From Nostoc desertorum CM1-VF14 (GTDB lineage: Bacteria; Cyanobacteriota; Cyanobacteriia; Cyanobacteriales; Nostocaceae): a stretch of DNA of 64,000 nucleotides. Both the position numbers and the translations under genes were made by a program. The notes beneath the pieces were generated by a model. The model saw only the letters and a list, made by a program, of their open reading frames with translations. It was not told where the DNA came from and ran no database searches. Below, piece after piece: positions 8,855 through 16,212 of the stretch. The first letter of the stretch is position 1. Each line of letters begins with the position of its first letter. The stretch covers positions 1-64,000 of the forward strand of contig JAHHHR010000009.1 of NCBI GenBank assembly GCA_019359245.1. Direction: 5' to 3'.

Positions 8855-9397
8855 GTGAGTACAGAAAGTTTAGAAATTGCTAAAACCCGCTACCAGAAAG
8901 GGAAAATTGCCTTTGAAAATGGGCAATACCGCGAAGCCATCGAAAATTTAGAAAAGGCCAGCGCCCTATTAGTTCATACTTCTCGCCTTGCGGGCGAAGT
9001 AGAAATTTATCTGGTGACAGCTTATGAAGCTGCTGGACGCAGCGATGATGCGATCGCTCTTTGCGAAAGACTTAAACGCCATGCCCATTTTGAAATTAGC
9101 AAACAAGCGCGACGGATGCTTTATATCTTAAAAGCACCAAAGCTGAAAAGACCCAGCGAATGGATGACCGAAATCCCCGATTTGGGCACACTACCTGATA
9201 ATGAACTCAAAATTTCTGTACCTGCTAAGTCTAATAAATCTTCTGTGCAGCAAAAGCCTAAACCTACTGAGCCAGAATTCGTTGACCTCAGCCAGGTCAA
9301 TACCAGAGATAATCGCTTTATCTGGGTAGCGCTAATTGCTATTGGTTTAACCATCTCGTACTTGGTTTGGTTGAATTTTTCAGGAACCCCTGGCTGA
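8855..9397 (+). CDS. TPR protein with C-terminal membrane anchor
   Basis: The 180-aa product contains TPR-like helices (AKTRYQKGKIAFENGQYREAIENLEKA, cited in part: GQYREAIENLEKA; then IYLVTAYEAAGRSDDAIALCE), a proline-rich linker (KPKPTEPEF) and one C-terminal transmembrane segment (FIWVALIAIGLTISYLVW). It should sit in a membrane by its tail with the TPR part in the cytoplasm, as a protein-binding adaptor. I take the GTG at 8855 as start because the TPR begins there; the open frame continues up to a TTG at 8777 with unremarkable residues and no good ribosome site. Such proteins are conserved in cyanobacteria; the partner is unknown. Confidence 0.75.
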   Translation: MSTESLEIAKTRYQKGKIAFENGQYREAIENLEKASALLVHTSRLAGEVEIYLVTAYEAAGRSDDAIALCERLKRHAHFEISKQARRMLYILKAPKLKRPSEWMTEIPDLGTLPDNELKISVPAKSNKSSVQQKPKPTEPEFVDLSQVNTRDNRFIWVALIAIGLTISYLVWLNFSGTPG

Positions 9398-9521
9398 TAA
9401 CAATTTTGGATTTTAGATTTTGGACGAAAATTCTTTACCAAAATGGTGTTCTAGGAATCTCAAACAATACTAAGAAGTCAAGATTGGTTAAAATGTTTGA
9501 CTTTTGGGGAGACTTATACTT

Positions 9522-10403
9522 ATGAATTCTTCAAGTTTAGGAAAGGTTTTCTTGTGGTTAATTAGACCATTTAGTTTTGTGTTGACACTGAATGGTCGAA
9601 ATAGAATGAAGCGCTTCTTTCCCATGCGAAATCCTATTCTGTGGCTAGTGCTGTTAACATCCGTGCTACTGACTGGCTGTGTTAATTACGATGTAGGGCT
9701 TAACTTTGACAACTCAAATAGTGGCGAACTAGTACAGCATATTAAATTAGGAGAGCGACTAACCAGTTTTAGTGGCGATTCTGTATACGAATGGTTGAAC
9801 AGCATAGAGCGCCGCGCCCGTCAACTAGAGGGGAAAACGCAGCGAGTTTCCCAAGAAGAAATCATTGTCACAATTCCTTTTAGTAGTGGTAGGGAATTGC
9901 AAGAAAAATTCAACGAGTTTTTTAACTCCCGTGCGAATCAATCCTCTGAGTCTGGACAGGGCAAATCTGACTCAGAATTACCGAAAATTGAATCAAACGT
10001 CCTCTTGGAGCAAAACAATTTTTTACTTTTAGTCCGAAATCGGTTAATTTATGATTTGGATTTGCGATCGCTATCCTTAATTGCCAGCAAAGGTAACGTT
10101 CTAGCTAATGCTGGTTCAATTCTCGACTTAGAATTTAGTTTGAAGACTCCTTGGGGAGCCAAAAATATTCAACTAACTGAAACTGCCATTGCGCCAGAAA
10201 GAAATGGCAATCAACTAGTGTGGAAACTCCAACCTGGCGAGTTAAACCACATAGAAGCTGTTTTCTGGCTACCCAGTCCCCTTGGTATTGGTGGGTTGTT
10301 AATTATCCTGTTTATCTGGGGAGGGTTGTACTTGAGATACAATTTCATGCCAGATCCCAGAATTCAATTCTCTCCCAAAGCAACAGCTATCCAGGAACAG
10401 TAG
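9522..10403 (+). CDS. DUF3153 lipoprotein
   Basis: This 293-aa protein looks like the cyanobacterial DUF3153 family. A hydrophobic leader ends in lipobox LLTGC, then a soluble domain (CVNYDVGLNFDNSNSGELVQ, cited in part) and one C-terminal transmembrane segment (LGIGGLLIILFIWGGLYL). The ATG at 9522 has GGGGA 11 nt upstream; an internal ATG at 9606 (MKRFFPM) would give a more standard signal-peptide length and may be the true start. The function is unknown. A strong terminator follows at 10426-10454. Confidence 0.75.
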   Translation: MNSSSLGKVFLWLIRPFSFVLTLNGRNRMKRFFPMRNPILWLVLLTSVLLTGCVNYDVGLNFDNSNSGELVQHIKLGERLTSFSGDSVYEWLNSIERRARQLEGKTQRVSQEEIIVTIPFSSGRELQEKFNEFFNSRANQSSESGQGKSDSELPKIESNVLLEQNNFLLLVRNRLIYDLDLRSLSLIASKGNVLANAGSILDLEFSLKTPWGAKNIQLTETAIAPERNGNQLVWKLQPGELNHIEAVFWLPSPLGIGGLLIILFIWGGLYLRYNFMPDPRIQFSPKATAIQEQ

Positions 10404-10423
10404 ACTATATCAATGATTGTCAG

Positions 10424-10798
10424 TTAAGCCGATGCATTCTCCATCGGCTTTTTTAATTCACCTTTAAACTGTTGTTCGCTACCATACCAACGTTCAGCAA
10501 GTGCATTGAGTTGATGAAGCACATCAATGAGTTCTTGACCATGTTCTGTCAGACCATAAGTTACTTGGGGGGGAATAGTTGGTTCATACTGCCTATAAAT
10601 AATCTCTGCTGCCTCAAGCATCCTCAGTCTTTCCGTCAGAACTTTAGTTGAGATGCCCTCAACTAGATGTTTCAATGCACCAAAACGAGTAGGCCCACTA
10701 TTACACAACACCCACAGTATATACATTGTCCAGGGACCTGATAGTAAAGACATCAGAATACTTACGGGGCAAGCATCAGGATTTTTAGAGACAGACAT
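10424..10798 (-). CDS. HxlR-family winged-helix regulator
   Basis: The 124-aa protein has the HxlR signature: an N-terminal Cys (NPDACPV, a redox- or aldehyde-sensing residue in some members), then GPWTMYILWVL, RFGALKHLVEGISTKVLTERLRMLE (cited in part: GISTKVLTERLRMLE) as the helix-turn-helix, and the wing YGLTEHGQEL. Such dimeric regulators often respond to quinones, aldehydes or oxidants. It is transcribed away from an azoreductase gene, with two perfect AGTAACT/AGTTACT dyads between them, so it very probably controls that gene and itself. Its last codons form one arm of the terminator of the converging DUF3153 gene. Confidence 0.9.
   Translation of the reverse strand: MSVSKNPDACPVSILMSLLSGPWTMYILWVLCNSGPTRFGALKHLVEGISTKVLTERLRMLEAAEIIYRQYEPTIPPQVTYGLTEHGQELIDVLHQLNALAERWYGSEQQFKGELKKPMENASA
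10426..10454 (+). terminator. Rho-independent terminator shared with the hxlR 3' end
   Basis: AAGCCGATG (10426-10434) pairs perfectly with CATCGGCTT (10442-10450) and is followed by a run of six T. It ends the DUF3153 transcript and lies inside the last codons of the converging HxlR gene. Confidence 0.85.
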
Positions 10799-10824
10799 CG
10801 ATAAGTTAGCTAAAATTTTCCAAC

Positions 10825-10842
10825 AGTTACTTTATAGTAACT
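10825..10842. promoter_or_regulatory. HxlR operator candidate 1
   Basis: AGTTACT-TTAT-AGTAACT is a perfect 7+7 inverted repeat with a 4-nt spacer, just upstream of the regulator gene. It uses the same half-site as operator 2, in the opposite order. Confidence 0.7.
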
Positions 10843-10852
10843 ACTTTACTTT

Positions 10853-10866
10853 AGTAACTAGTTACT
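10853..10866. promoter_or_regulatory. HxlR operator candidate 2
   Basis: AGTAACTAGTTACT is a perfect 14-bp palindrome, centred 28 nt after the first dyad and about 80 nt before the azoreductase start. Spacing of near-integral helical turns suggests cooperative binding of two dimers. Confidence 0.7.
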
Positions 10867-10946
10867 TTTAGTATCTGATGTAATGCTTTACAAATTAGAC
10901 TTAAAAACAGTAAAAGCAGAAATCCTAGCTAATCAGGAGATATTTG

Positions 10947-11564
10947 GTGGCAAACATTCTGCATATTGATTCCAGTCCCCGTGGTGAACGATCGCACTCA
11001 AGAGAACTATCGAAGGAATTCGTCAGTGCCTGGAAAGCAGCGCATCCTGAAGATGCGATCGTCTATCGAGATTTAGGGCATTACCCAGTTCCTCACGTTG
11101 ATGAAGCTTGGATTGCGGCTGCATTTTCACCACCAGAAACCCATACTCCAGAATTAACTGAGGCAATTAGAATTTCTGATGAACTAGTTGATGAGTTTTT
11201 GGCAGCTGATCGCTACGTCTTTGGAGTGCCAATGTACAACTTCAATATACCTTCCACTTTTAAGGCTTACATCGACCAAATCGTTCGCATTAACCGGACT
11301 GTTGCTTTAGATGCTCAAGGTTTTAAAGGCTTAGTCGAGGGTAAAAAGGCAGTTATCATTACAGCTCGTGGTGGTGACTTTAGCCCGACATCTCCTGCAT
11401 CTGCATACGACTTCCAAGAACCATACCTGCGGACGATTTTCGGCTTTATTGGGATTACAGACATTCAATTTATTAACGCTAATAGCCTGAATGAGGGAGA
11501 TGCCCGTACCCAATCTCTATCAGAAGCACGGGTAACAATTCAAGATTTGATCAGCCAGTGGTAA
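10947..11564 (+). CDS. azoR: FMN-dependent NADH-azoreductase / quinone reductase
   Basis: The 205-aa flavodoxin-like protein starts ANILHIDSSPRGERSHSR, with the FMN-phosphate loop SSPRGERS, and later has PMYNFNIPSTFKAYIDQIVR and TARGGDFSP, all typical of AzoR. It reduces quinones and azo compounds by two-electron transfer from NADH, preventing quinone stress. AGGAGA (10935-10940) sits 6 nt before the GTG at 10947, which I prefer to the TTG just before it. Divergent pairing with an HxlR regulator and shared operators suggests induction by electrophiles or quinones. Confidence 0.92.
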   Translation: MANILHIDSSPRGERSHSRELSKEFVSAWKAAHPEDAIVYRDLGHYPVPHVDEAWIAAAFSPPETHTPELTEAIRISDELVDEFLAADRYVFGVPMYNFNIPSTFKAYIDQIVRINRTVALDAQGFKGLVEGKKAVIITARGGDFSPTSPASAYDFQEPYLRTIFGFIGITDIQFINANSLNEGDARTQSLSEARVTIQDLISQW

Positions 11565-11574
11565 TGTGATGCGG

Positions 11575-11652
11575 GGCATTGGGGATTGGGCATTAGTCAA
11601 TATCAATATTCTTCTTCCCCTGCTCCCTCATCTCCCCCTGCCCCCTGCCTCT
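11575..11652. repeat. Low-complexity GGGCATT / CCCCTGC repeat
   Basis: Short G-rich then C-rich heptamer-like units (ATGCGGGGCATTGGGGATTG followed by CTCCCCCTGCCCCCTGCC) lie between the convergent azoreductase and pdxH genes and may fold into a hairpin ending both transcripts. Confidence 0.55.
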
Positions 11653-11655
11653 TCT

Positions 11656-12300
11656 TCACGGTGACAACCGCTCGATTTTCCAAGCGCCATCATCTAAACG
11701 GCTATAGAGTAAGCGATCGTGTAAGCGGCTAGAGCGTCCTTGCCAAAACTCAATTTCTGTGGGGATCACTCGTAAGCCTCCCCAATGAGGTGGCCGGGGG
11801 ATCTCTTGATTTTCATATTTGCTGTGGAACTCTTGCAAACGTCGCTCCAAGACTTCTCGGCTTTCTATCACTTCGCTTTGATTAGATACCCACGCACCCA
11901 GACGGCTACTGGTAGGGCGAGTCTCAAAATACTGGTCAGACTCAGTTTCTGAAACTTTCTCCACATACCCCGAAATCCGCACTTGACGTTCCAGTTCTGC
12001 CCACCAGAAGACTAAAGCCGCTTGGGGATTTTCTGCTAATTCTTGTCCTTTGTGACTGTTGTAATTGGTAAAAAAGGCAAAGCCCCGTTCATCAAAATTT
12101 TTGAGTAATACCATTCTGGCTGAGGGCTTACCGTCTGGTGTGGTAGTGGCAATGGTCATGGCATTAGGTTCGGGGAGTTGTGCTGCTAGTGCTTGATCGA
12201 ACCATTTTTTAAATTGGATAAAAGGATTGAGGTCTACTTCTAGTTCGCTCAAACTTTCCAAAGTGTAGTCTTTGCGGAGGTCGGCTACGGTTTTGTCCAT
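11656..12300 (-). CDS. pdxH: Pyridoxamine 5'-phosphate oxidase
   Basis: This 214-aa FMN enzyme oxidises pyridoxine or pyridoxamine 5'-phosphate to pyridoxal phosphate. Family motifs are in order: [70 protein letters not shown] and the C-terminal substrate-binding end [13 protein letters not shown]...W.IERLSP. It is complete and of usual length. Confidence 0.96.
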   Translation of the reverse strand: MDKTVADLRKDYTLESLSELEVDLNPFIQFKKWFDQALAAQLPEPNAMTIATTTPDGKPSARMVLLKNFDERGFAFFTNYNSHKGQELAENPQAALVFWWAELERQVRISGYVEKVSETESDQYFETRPTSSRLGAWVSNQSEVIESREVLERRLQEFHSKYENQEIPRPPHWGGLRVIPTEIEFWQGRSSRLHDRLLYSRLDDGAWKIERLSP

Positions 12301-12379
12301 TGTGATTTGTTTCCTTACTATCTCAGATACGCCTATACATATCTTTGTTAAAAATATCTATGATGATGATCAGTACCAT

Positions 12380-12400
12380 CAAGAATTTTACAAATTCTTG
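12380..12400. repeat. Short perfect hairpin upstream of the AI-2E-type gene
   Basis: CAAGAATTT-TAC-AAATTCTTG forms a 9-bp stem with a 3-nt loop, 30 nt before the start of the next gene. It could be a leader hairpin or operator. Confidence 0.4.
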
Positions 12401-12429
12401 GTGGAATATCTAAAAATAGGTTGCATAAG

Positions 12430-13512
12430 ATGCGCCGTTCGGCCTCCCTTCAACGCCTGTTAATTTATGGTCTAAGCGGCCCGATTATCGCTCTCAATGT
12501 CTGGCTACTGTCCTTGCTTTTTCGCTATTTCCAACATCCTATTACCGTTTTGAGCATTGCGGCAATTTTGGCTTTTCTATTAAATTATCCAGTTAAGTTC
12601 TTTGAACGCGCTCAAATTAGCCGCACTCAGTCGGTGATCATCGTTTTACTTGTAACGTTAACCCTGTTTGGGATTTTGGGCGTCACTTTAGTGCCGTTGA
12701 TCATTGATCAAACAATCCAACTGTTAAATAATATCCCTGATTGGTTAGCCGCCAGTCAAAAAAACTTAGAGCAATTTGAGGTGCTGGCAAAACAACGACG
12801 TTTGCCAATTGATCTGAGGGTTATGAGCAGTCAAATCAATGCCAACATTCAGAATCTGGTGCAACAGATTGCTTCTGGTGCAGTGGGATTTGCTGGGACA
12901 CTGCTATCAGGCTTACTTGACATAGTGTTAGTCATTGTGCTTGCATTTTATATGCTTTTATATGGCGATCGCGTCTGGTATGGTCTAGTCAATCTTTTAC
13001 CTTCTAACATTGGAGATCCCCTTACCGCAGCCTTGCGCCTAAATTTTCAGAACTTTTTTATCAGCCAGTTGTTACTAGGATTATTCATGGTGCTAACCCT
13101 GACACCAATTTTCTTAGTAATGAAAGTACCCTTTGCCTTGTTGTTTGCCATACTAATCGGGGTCTCAGAACTTATTCCCTTTATTGGGGCGTTTTTGGGC
13201 ATTGGTCTTGTAACGATCTTAGTACTGCTGCAAAATTGGTGGTTGGCAGTTGAAGTTGCTGTGGCGGCAATTCTTATGCAGCAGGTTAAAGATAACCTGT
13301 TAGCTCCCAGGTTACTCGGCAACTTTATTGGATTGAATCCCATCTGGATTTTTGTAGCTATTTTGATGGGATTTGAGATTGCTGGGTTGTTGGGGACGCT
13401 TGTTGCTGTTCCTATTGCTGGTACTATTAAAGGCACTTTCGATGCGATCAAGAGCGGTAAGCCCAGTGATTTTGTATCAACTGTCACCATTGCTCATGAC
13501 CCACCTGATTAA
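12430..13512 (+). CDS. AI-2E family (PerM/TqsA) membrane transporter
   Basis: The 360-aa protein has about eight transmembrane helices in the AI-2E family arrangement: an N-terminal hairpin, an amphipathic central region (TIQLLNNIPDWLAASQKNLE) and the conserved C-terminal part with SELIPFIGAFLGI, QQVKDNLLAPRLLG and GLNPIWIFVAILMG. Members export small molecules or act as Na+/H+ antiporters; the substrate cannot be told. ATG at 12430 is preferred over a TTG three codons earlier. Confidence 0.88.
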   Translation: MRRSASLQRLLIYGLSGPIIALNVWLLSLLFRYFQHPITVLSIAAILAFLLNYPVKFFERAQISRTQSVIIVLLVTLTLFGILGVTLVPLIIDQTIQLLNNIPDWLAASQKNLEQFEVLAKQRRLPIDLRVMSSQINANIQNLVQQIASGAVGFAGTLLSGLLDIVLVIVLAFYMLLYGDRVWYGLVNLLPSNIGDPLTAALRLNFQNFFISQLLLGLFMVLTLTPIFLVMKVPFALLFAILIGVSELIPFIGAFLGIGLVTILVLLQNWWLAVEVAVAAILMQQVKDNLLAPRLLGNFIGLNPIWIFVAILMGFEIAGLLGTLVAVPIAGTIKGTFDAIKSGKPSDFVSTVTIAHDPPD

Positions 13513-13670
13513 GGGGGCATGGGGAGGACAAGGGGACAAGGGGACAAGGGGACAAGAGCTGAGAACTTGAAACAAGTTTTTCCCCTTGTCCCCAATTCTC
13601 CTTGTCCTCTTGCCCATGCACCATGCCCAATGCCCCATGCCCAATGCCTAAAATCAAAAGTTGCACAATC
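13513..13670. repeat. GGGGACAA repeat with inverted C-rich partner
   Basis: Tandem GGGGACAA units (13523-13553) face the complementary stretch TTTTTCCCCTTGTCCCCAAT (13576 on), giving a large potential hairpin after the AI-2E-type gene. The 37-bp sequence at 13571-13607 is found unchanged at 16136-16172, so this is a mobile or copied repeat. ATGCCCAATGCCC heptamers follow. The remaining bases up to 13847 show no gene. Confidence 0.75.
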
Positions 13671-13847
13671 TGATCTCACAATTCACAATGGTGATTGATT
13701 ACAAATTTCAGGGGATACTGCCAGCAGCTAATTCCTGAAAAAAGAAGCACAAAGGAATTCATAAAGTACACGCTTTGCCAATAGTCAATGAGTTTACTTT
13801 TGAATTTACGGTCTTTTGATTCTGATTAATTAATTTAGAACCCGTTA

Positions 13848-14678
13848 ATGGAAGCTTCCGAGCTATTAGAAACAATTACACTCCTAATTTACCAAGCTGA
13901 ACAGGGAGAAATTGATCCTTGGGATGTCCAAGTGATTGAGGTGATTGACCGTTACTTAGAACTGATGGCACCGGAGTCAATAGGAAGAGGTTATGAAGCG
14001 GACTTGTCTCAATCTGGACAGGCATTTTTATCAGCATCAATGCTGGTATTATTTAAAGCAAATACCTTGATGCAATTATCAACAGTAGGAGATGTCCAGG
14101 ATGGTGTACTAGATGATGCCCTATTGGAAGATGAAGACGGAATATCACATCAGGGGCATCGTCTACCATTAGAACGGCAATTGCGTCGTCGTGCATCGGC
14201 AATGCCACCACCAAAACGTCGGGTGACTCTGCAAGAGTTAATCAAGCAATTGCAGATTATGGCAAACCAGCTAAAACTGGTAGAGAAAGCCAGCAAACCT
14301 ATCCGTCCTAGACGTCTGCCTAGTGTCCAAAGTATGCGGGAGGCGCTAGAGTTAGCTCACCAGGAAAATCTGACAGAAGTTGCTGGGGAACTGGAGCAGG
14401 TGTTGAATGTGTCGGCAAGGGAGCTAAATTTAGAACAAAATTGGTTGAATCTAGAACAACTTGTAGAGTTGTGGACTCAAACAAAGCTTCCCAACCAGAA
14501 TGAATCTGGACATGAGTCTAAACACAGTCATTTAGTTAGCGTTTTCTGGGCACTACTGTTACTCTCGGCTCAATCAAAAGTAGAGCTATTTCAAGAGGAG
14601 TTCTACCATGAGATTAAAGTTCGGCTACTTACAGATTCAGCTAAGACTGGCAAACCTTTTGAGCAATCAATGAACTAA
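13848..14678 (+). CDS. scpA: Segregation and condensation protein A
   Basis: This 276-aa kleisin has the usual N-terminal ScpA motif ITLLIYQAEQGEIDPWDV and EVIDRYLEL, an acidic linker, the helix FLSASMLVLFKANTL, and a C-terminal winged helix (VSVFWALLLLSAQSKVELFQ) that binds the SMC head. ScpA bridges the SMC dimer for chromosome segregation. ScpB is not adjacent. Start ATG at 13848 fits the family. Confidence 0.9.
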   Translation: MEASELLETITLLIYQAEQGEIDPWDVQVIEVIDRYLELMAPESIGRGYEADLSQSGQAFLSASMLVLFKANTLMQLSTVGDVQDGVLDDALLEDEDGISHQGHRLPLERQLRRRASAMPPPKRRVTLQELIKQLQIMANQLKLVEKASKPIRPRRLPSVQSMREALELAHQENLTEVAGELEQVLNVSARELNLEQNWLNLEQLVELWTQTKLPNQNESGHESKHSHLVSVFWALLLLSAQSKVELFQEEFYHEIKVRLLTDSAKTGKPFEQSMN

Positions 14679-14908
14679 AAAAGCTAAAAGTAGCTTTACA
14701 GATAATTTATAGATTTTTGATTCAGTTCCAAAATCCGAGTAAATTGAAAAGATAAGCGATCGCTTGTCATCTAAGTATACCTATGGTTGTAATAACCACT
14801 AAATTCTTGTTATTCCTATTTAAGGGATAACTTAAAGCAGAAATAAAAATTGATGATTAAGTATCACTCGATAAAAGTAAACTGGCTTGTGGTTGAGGAA
14901 TAAATTTT

Positions 14909-16078
14909 ATGAAAGCGATGATTCTCGCGGCTGGCAAGGGTACTCGCGTACGCCCGATTACCTATACAATTCCTAAACCAATGATTCCCATCCTGCAAAA
15001 GCCAGTGATGGAGTTCTTGCTGGAACTGTTACGCCAACATGGATTTGACCAGATTATGGTTAACGTTAGTCATTTGGCTGAGGAAATAGAAAACTATTTT
15101 CGTGACGGTCAGCGGTTTGGGGTGCAGATTGCCTATTCCTTTGAAGGGAAAATTGATGACGACGGTAAACTGGAAGGCGAAGCAATAGGATCAGCTGGAG
15201 GGATGCGTCGCATCCAAGACTTCTCACCGTTTTTTGATGATACTTTTGTAGTGTTATGCGGTGATGCTTTAATTGATTTGGATTTAACTGCGGCGGTTAA
15301 ATGGCATAGAGCTAAAGGCTCGATCGCTACTATTATCACGAAATCTGTTCCCAAGGAAGAAGTTTCTAGCTACGGTGTTGTGGTCACTGACGAAGAGGGG
15401 CGTGTTAAAGCTTTCCAAGAAAAACCTTCAACTGAAGAAGCCCTCAGCACCAACATCAACACAGGTATTTACATCTTTGAGCCAGAGGTGTTTAACTATA
15501 TCCCCTCTGGTGTCGAATATGACATTGGTGGCCAATTGTTTCCCAAATTGGTAGAAATCAAAGCCCCCTTCTACGCCATCCCTATGGACTTTGAATGGGT
15601 AGATATTGGTAAAGTACCAGATTATTGGCGGGCGATTCGCGGTGTATTGCTAGGTGAAATCAAGAATGTACAAATTCCTGGTCATGAAGTTGCCCCTGGC
15701 ATTTACACTGGCTTAAATGTTGCGGTGAATTGGGACAAAGTGGATATTACAGGCCCAGTTTACATTGGTGGGATGACGAGAATAGAAGACGGAGCTAAAA
15801 TTGTCGGCCCAGCAATGATTGGCCCTAACTGTTGGATATGTAGTGGCGCAACAGTGGAAAACAGCGTGATTTTTGAATGGTCGCGCCTGGGGCCAGGAGT
15901 CCGTTTAGTCGATAAGCTAGTGTTTGGACGTTATTGTGTGGATAAAACTGGCGCTGCAATAGATGTTCAGGCGGCTGCTTTAGACTGGCTGATTACCGAT
16001 GCTCGTCAGACTCCACCATCACATACCCCTCTTGAGCTACAAGCGATAGAGGAATTGTTGGGGACAAACACAATTTAG
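14909..16078 (+). CDS. Sugar nucleotidyltransferase (ManC/RmlA-like) with hexapeptide tail
   Basis: The 389-aa protein begins MKAMILAAGKGTRVRPITYT, the nucleotide-binding motif of NDP-sugar pyrophosphorylases, with KPMIPI, GSAGGM and VVLCGDALIDLDL as further active-site segments. After about residue 250 comes a left-handed beta-helix (hexapeptide repeats such as VYIGGMTRIEDGAKIVGPAM). Such proteins make GDP-mannose or a related NDP-sugar for polysaccharide or glycoconjugate synthesis. The sugar specificity is unknown. Some cyanobacterial relatives carry an extra C-terminal phosphomannomutase domain, absent here. Confidence 0.85.
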   Translation: MKAMILAAGKGTRVRPITYTIPKPMIPILQKPVMEFLLELLRQHGFDQIMVNVSHLAEEIENYFRDGQRFGVQIAYSFEGKIDDDGKLEGEAIGSAGGMRRIQDFSPFFDDTFVVLCGDALIDLDLTAAVKWHRAKGSIATIITKSVPKEEVSSYGVVVTDEEGRVKAFQEKPSTEEALSTNINTGIYIFEPEVFNYIPSGVEYDIGGQLFPKLVEIKAPFYAIPMDFEWVDIGKVPDYWRAIRGVLLGEIKNVQIPGHEVAPGIYTGLNVAVNWDKVDITGPVYIGGMTRIEDGAKIVGPAMIGPNCWICSGATVENSVIFEWSRLGPGVRLVDKLVFGRYCVDKTGAAIDVQAAALDWLITDARQTPPSHTPLELQAIEELLGTNTI

Positions 16079-16210
16079 GAAATGGGGAATGGGGAATAGA
16101 GAAACAAGGGGGATAAGGGGGATGAGGCGACTTGCAACAAGTTTTTCCCCTTGTCCCCAATTCTCCTTGTCCCCAAGTCCTCTTCTCCATGCCCAATCCC
16201 CAATTCCCAA
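16079..16210. repeat. Second copy of the GGGGACAA/CCCCTTGT repeat
   Basis: G-rich units (GGGGAATGGGGAAT, AAGGGGGATAAGGGGGAT) face TTTTTCCCCTTGTCCCCAAT, forming a hairpin between the convergent nucleotidyltransferase and speA genes. Bases 16136-16172 are identical to 13571-13607. Confidence 0.8.
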
Positions 16211-16212
16211 TC

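Noticed and set aside
13047..13490. 147-codon frame opposite the AI-2E-type transporter gene
   Set aside because: It is a shadow of the real gene on the other strand with no supporting motifs.
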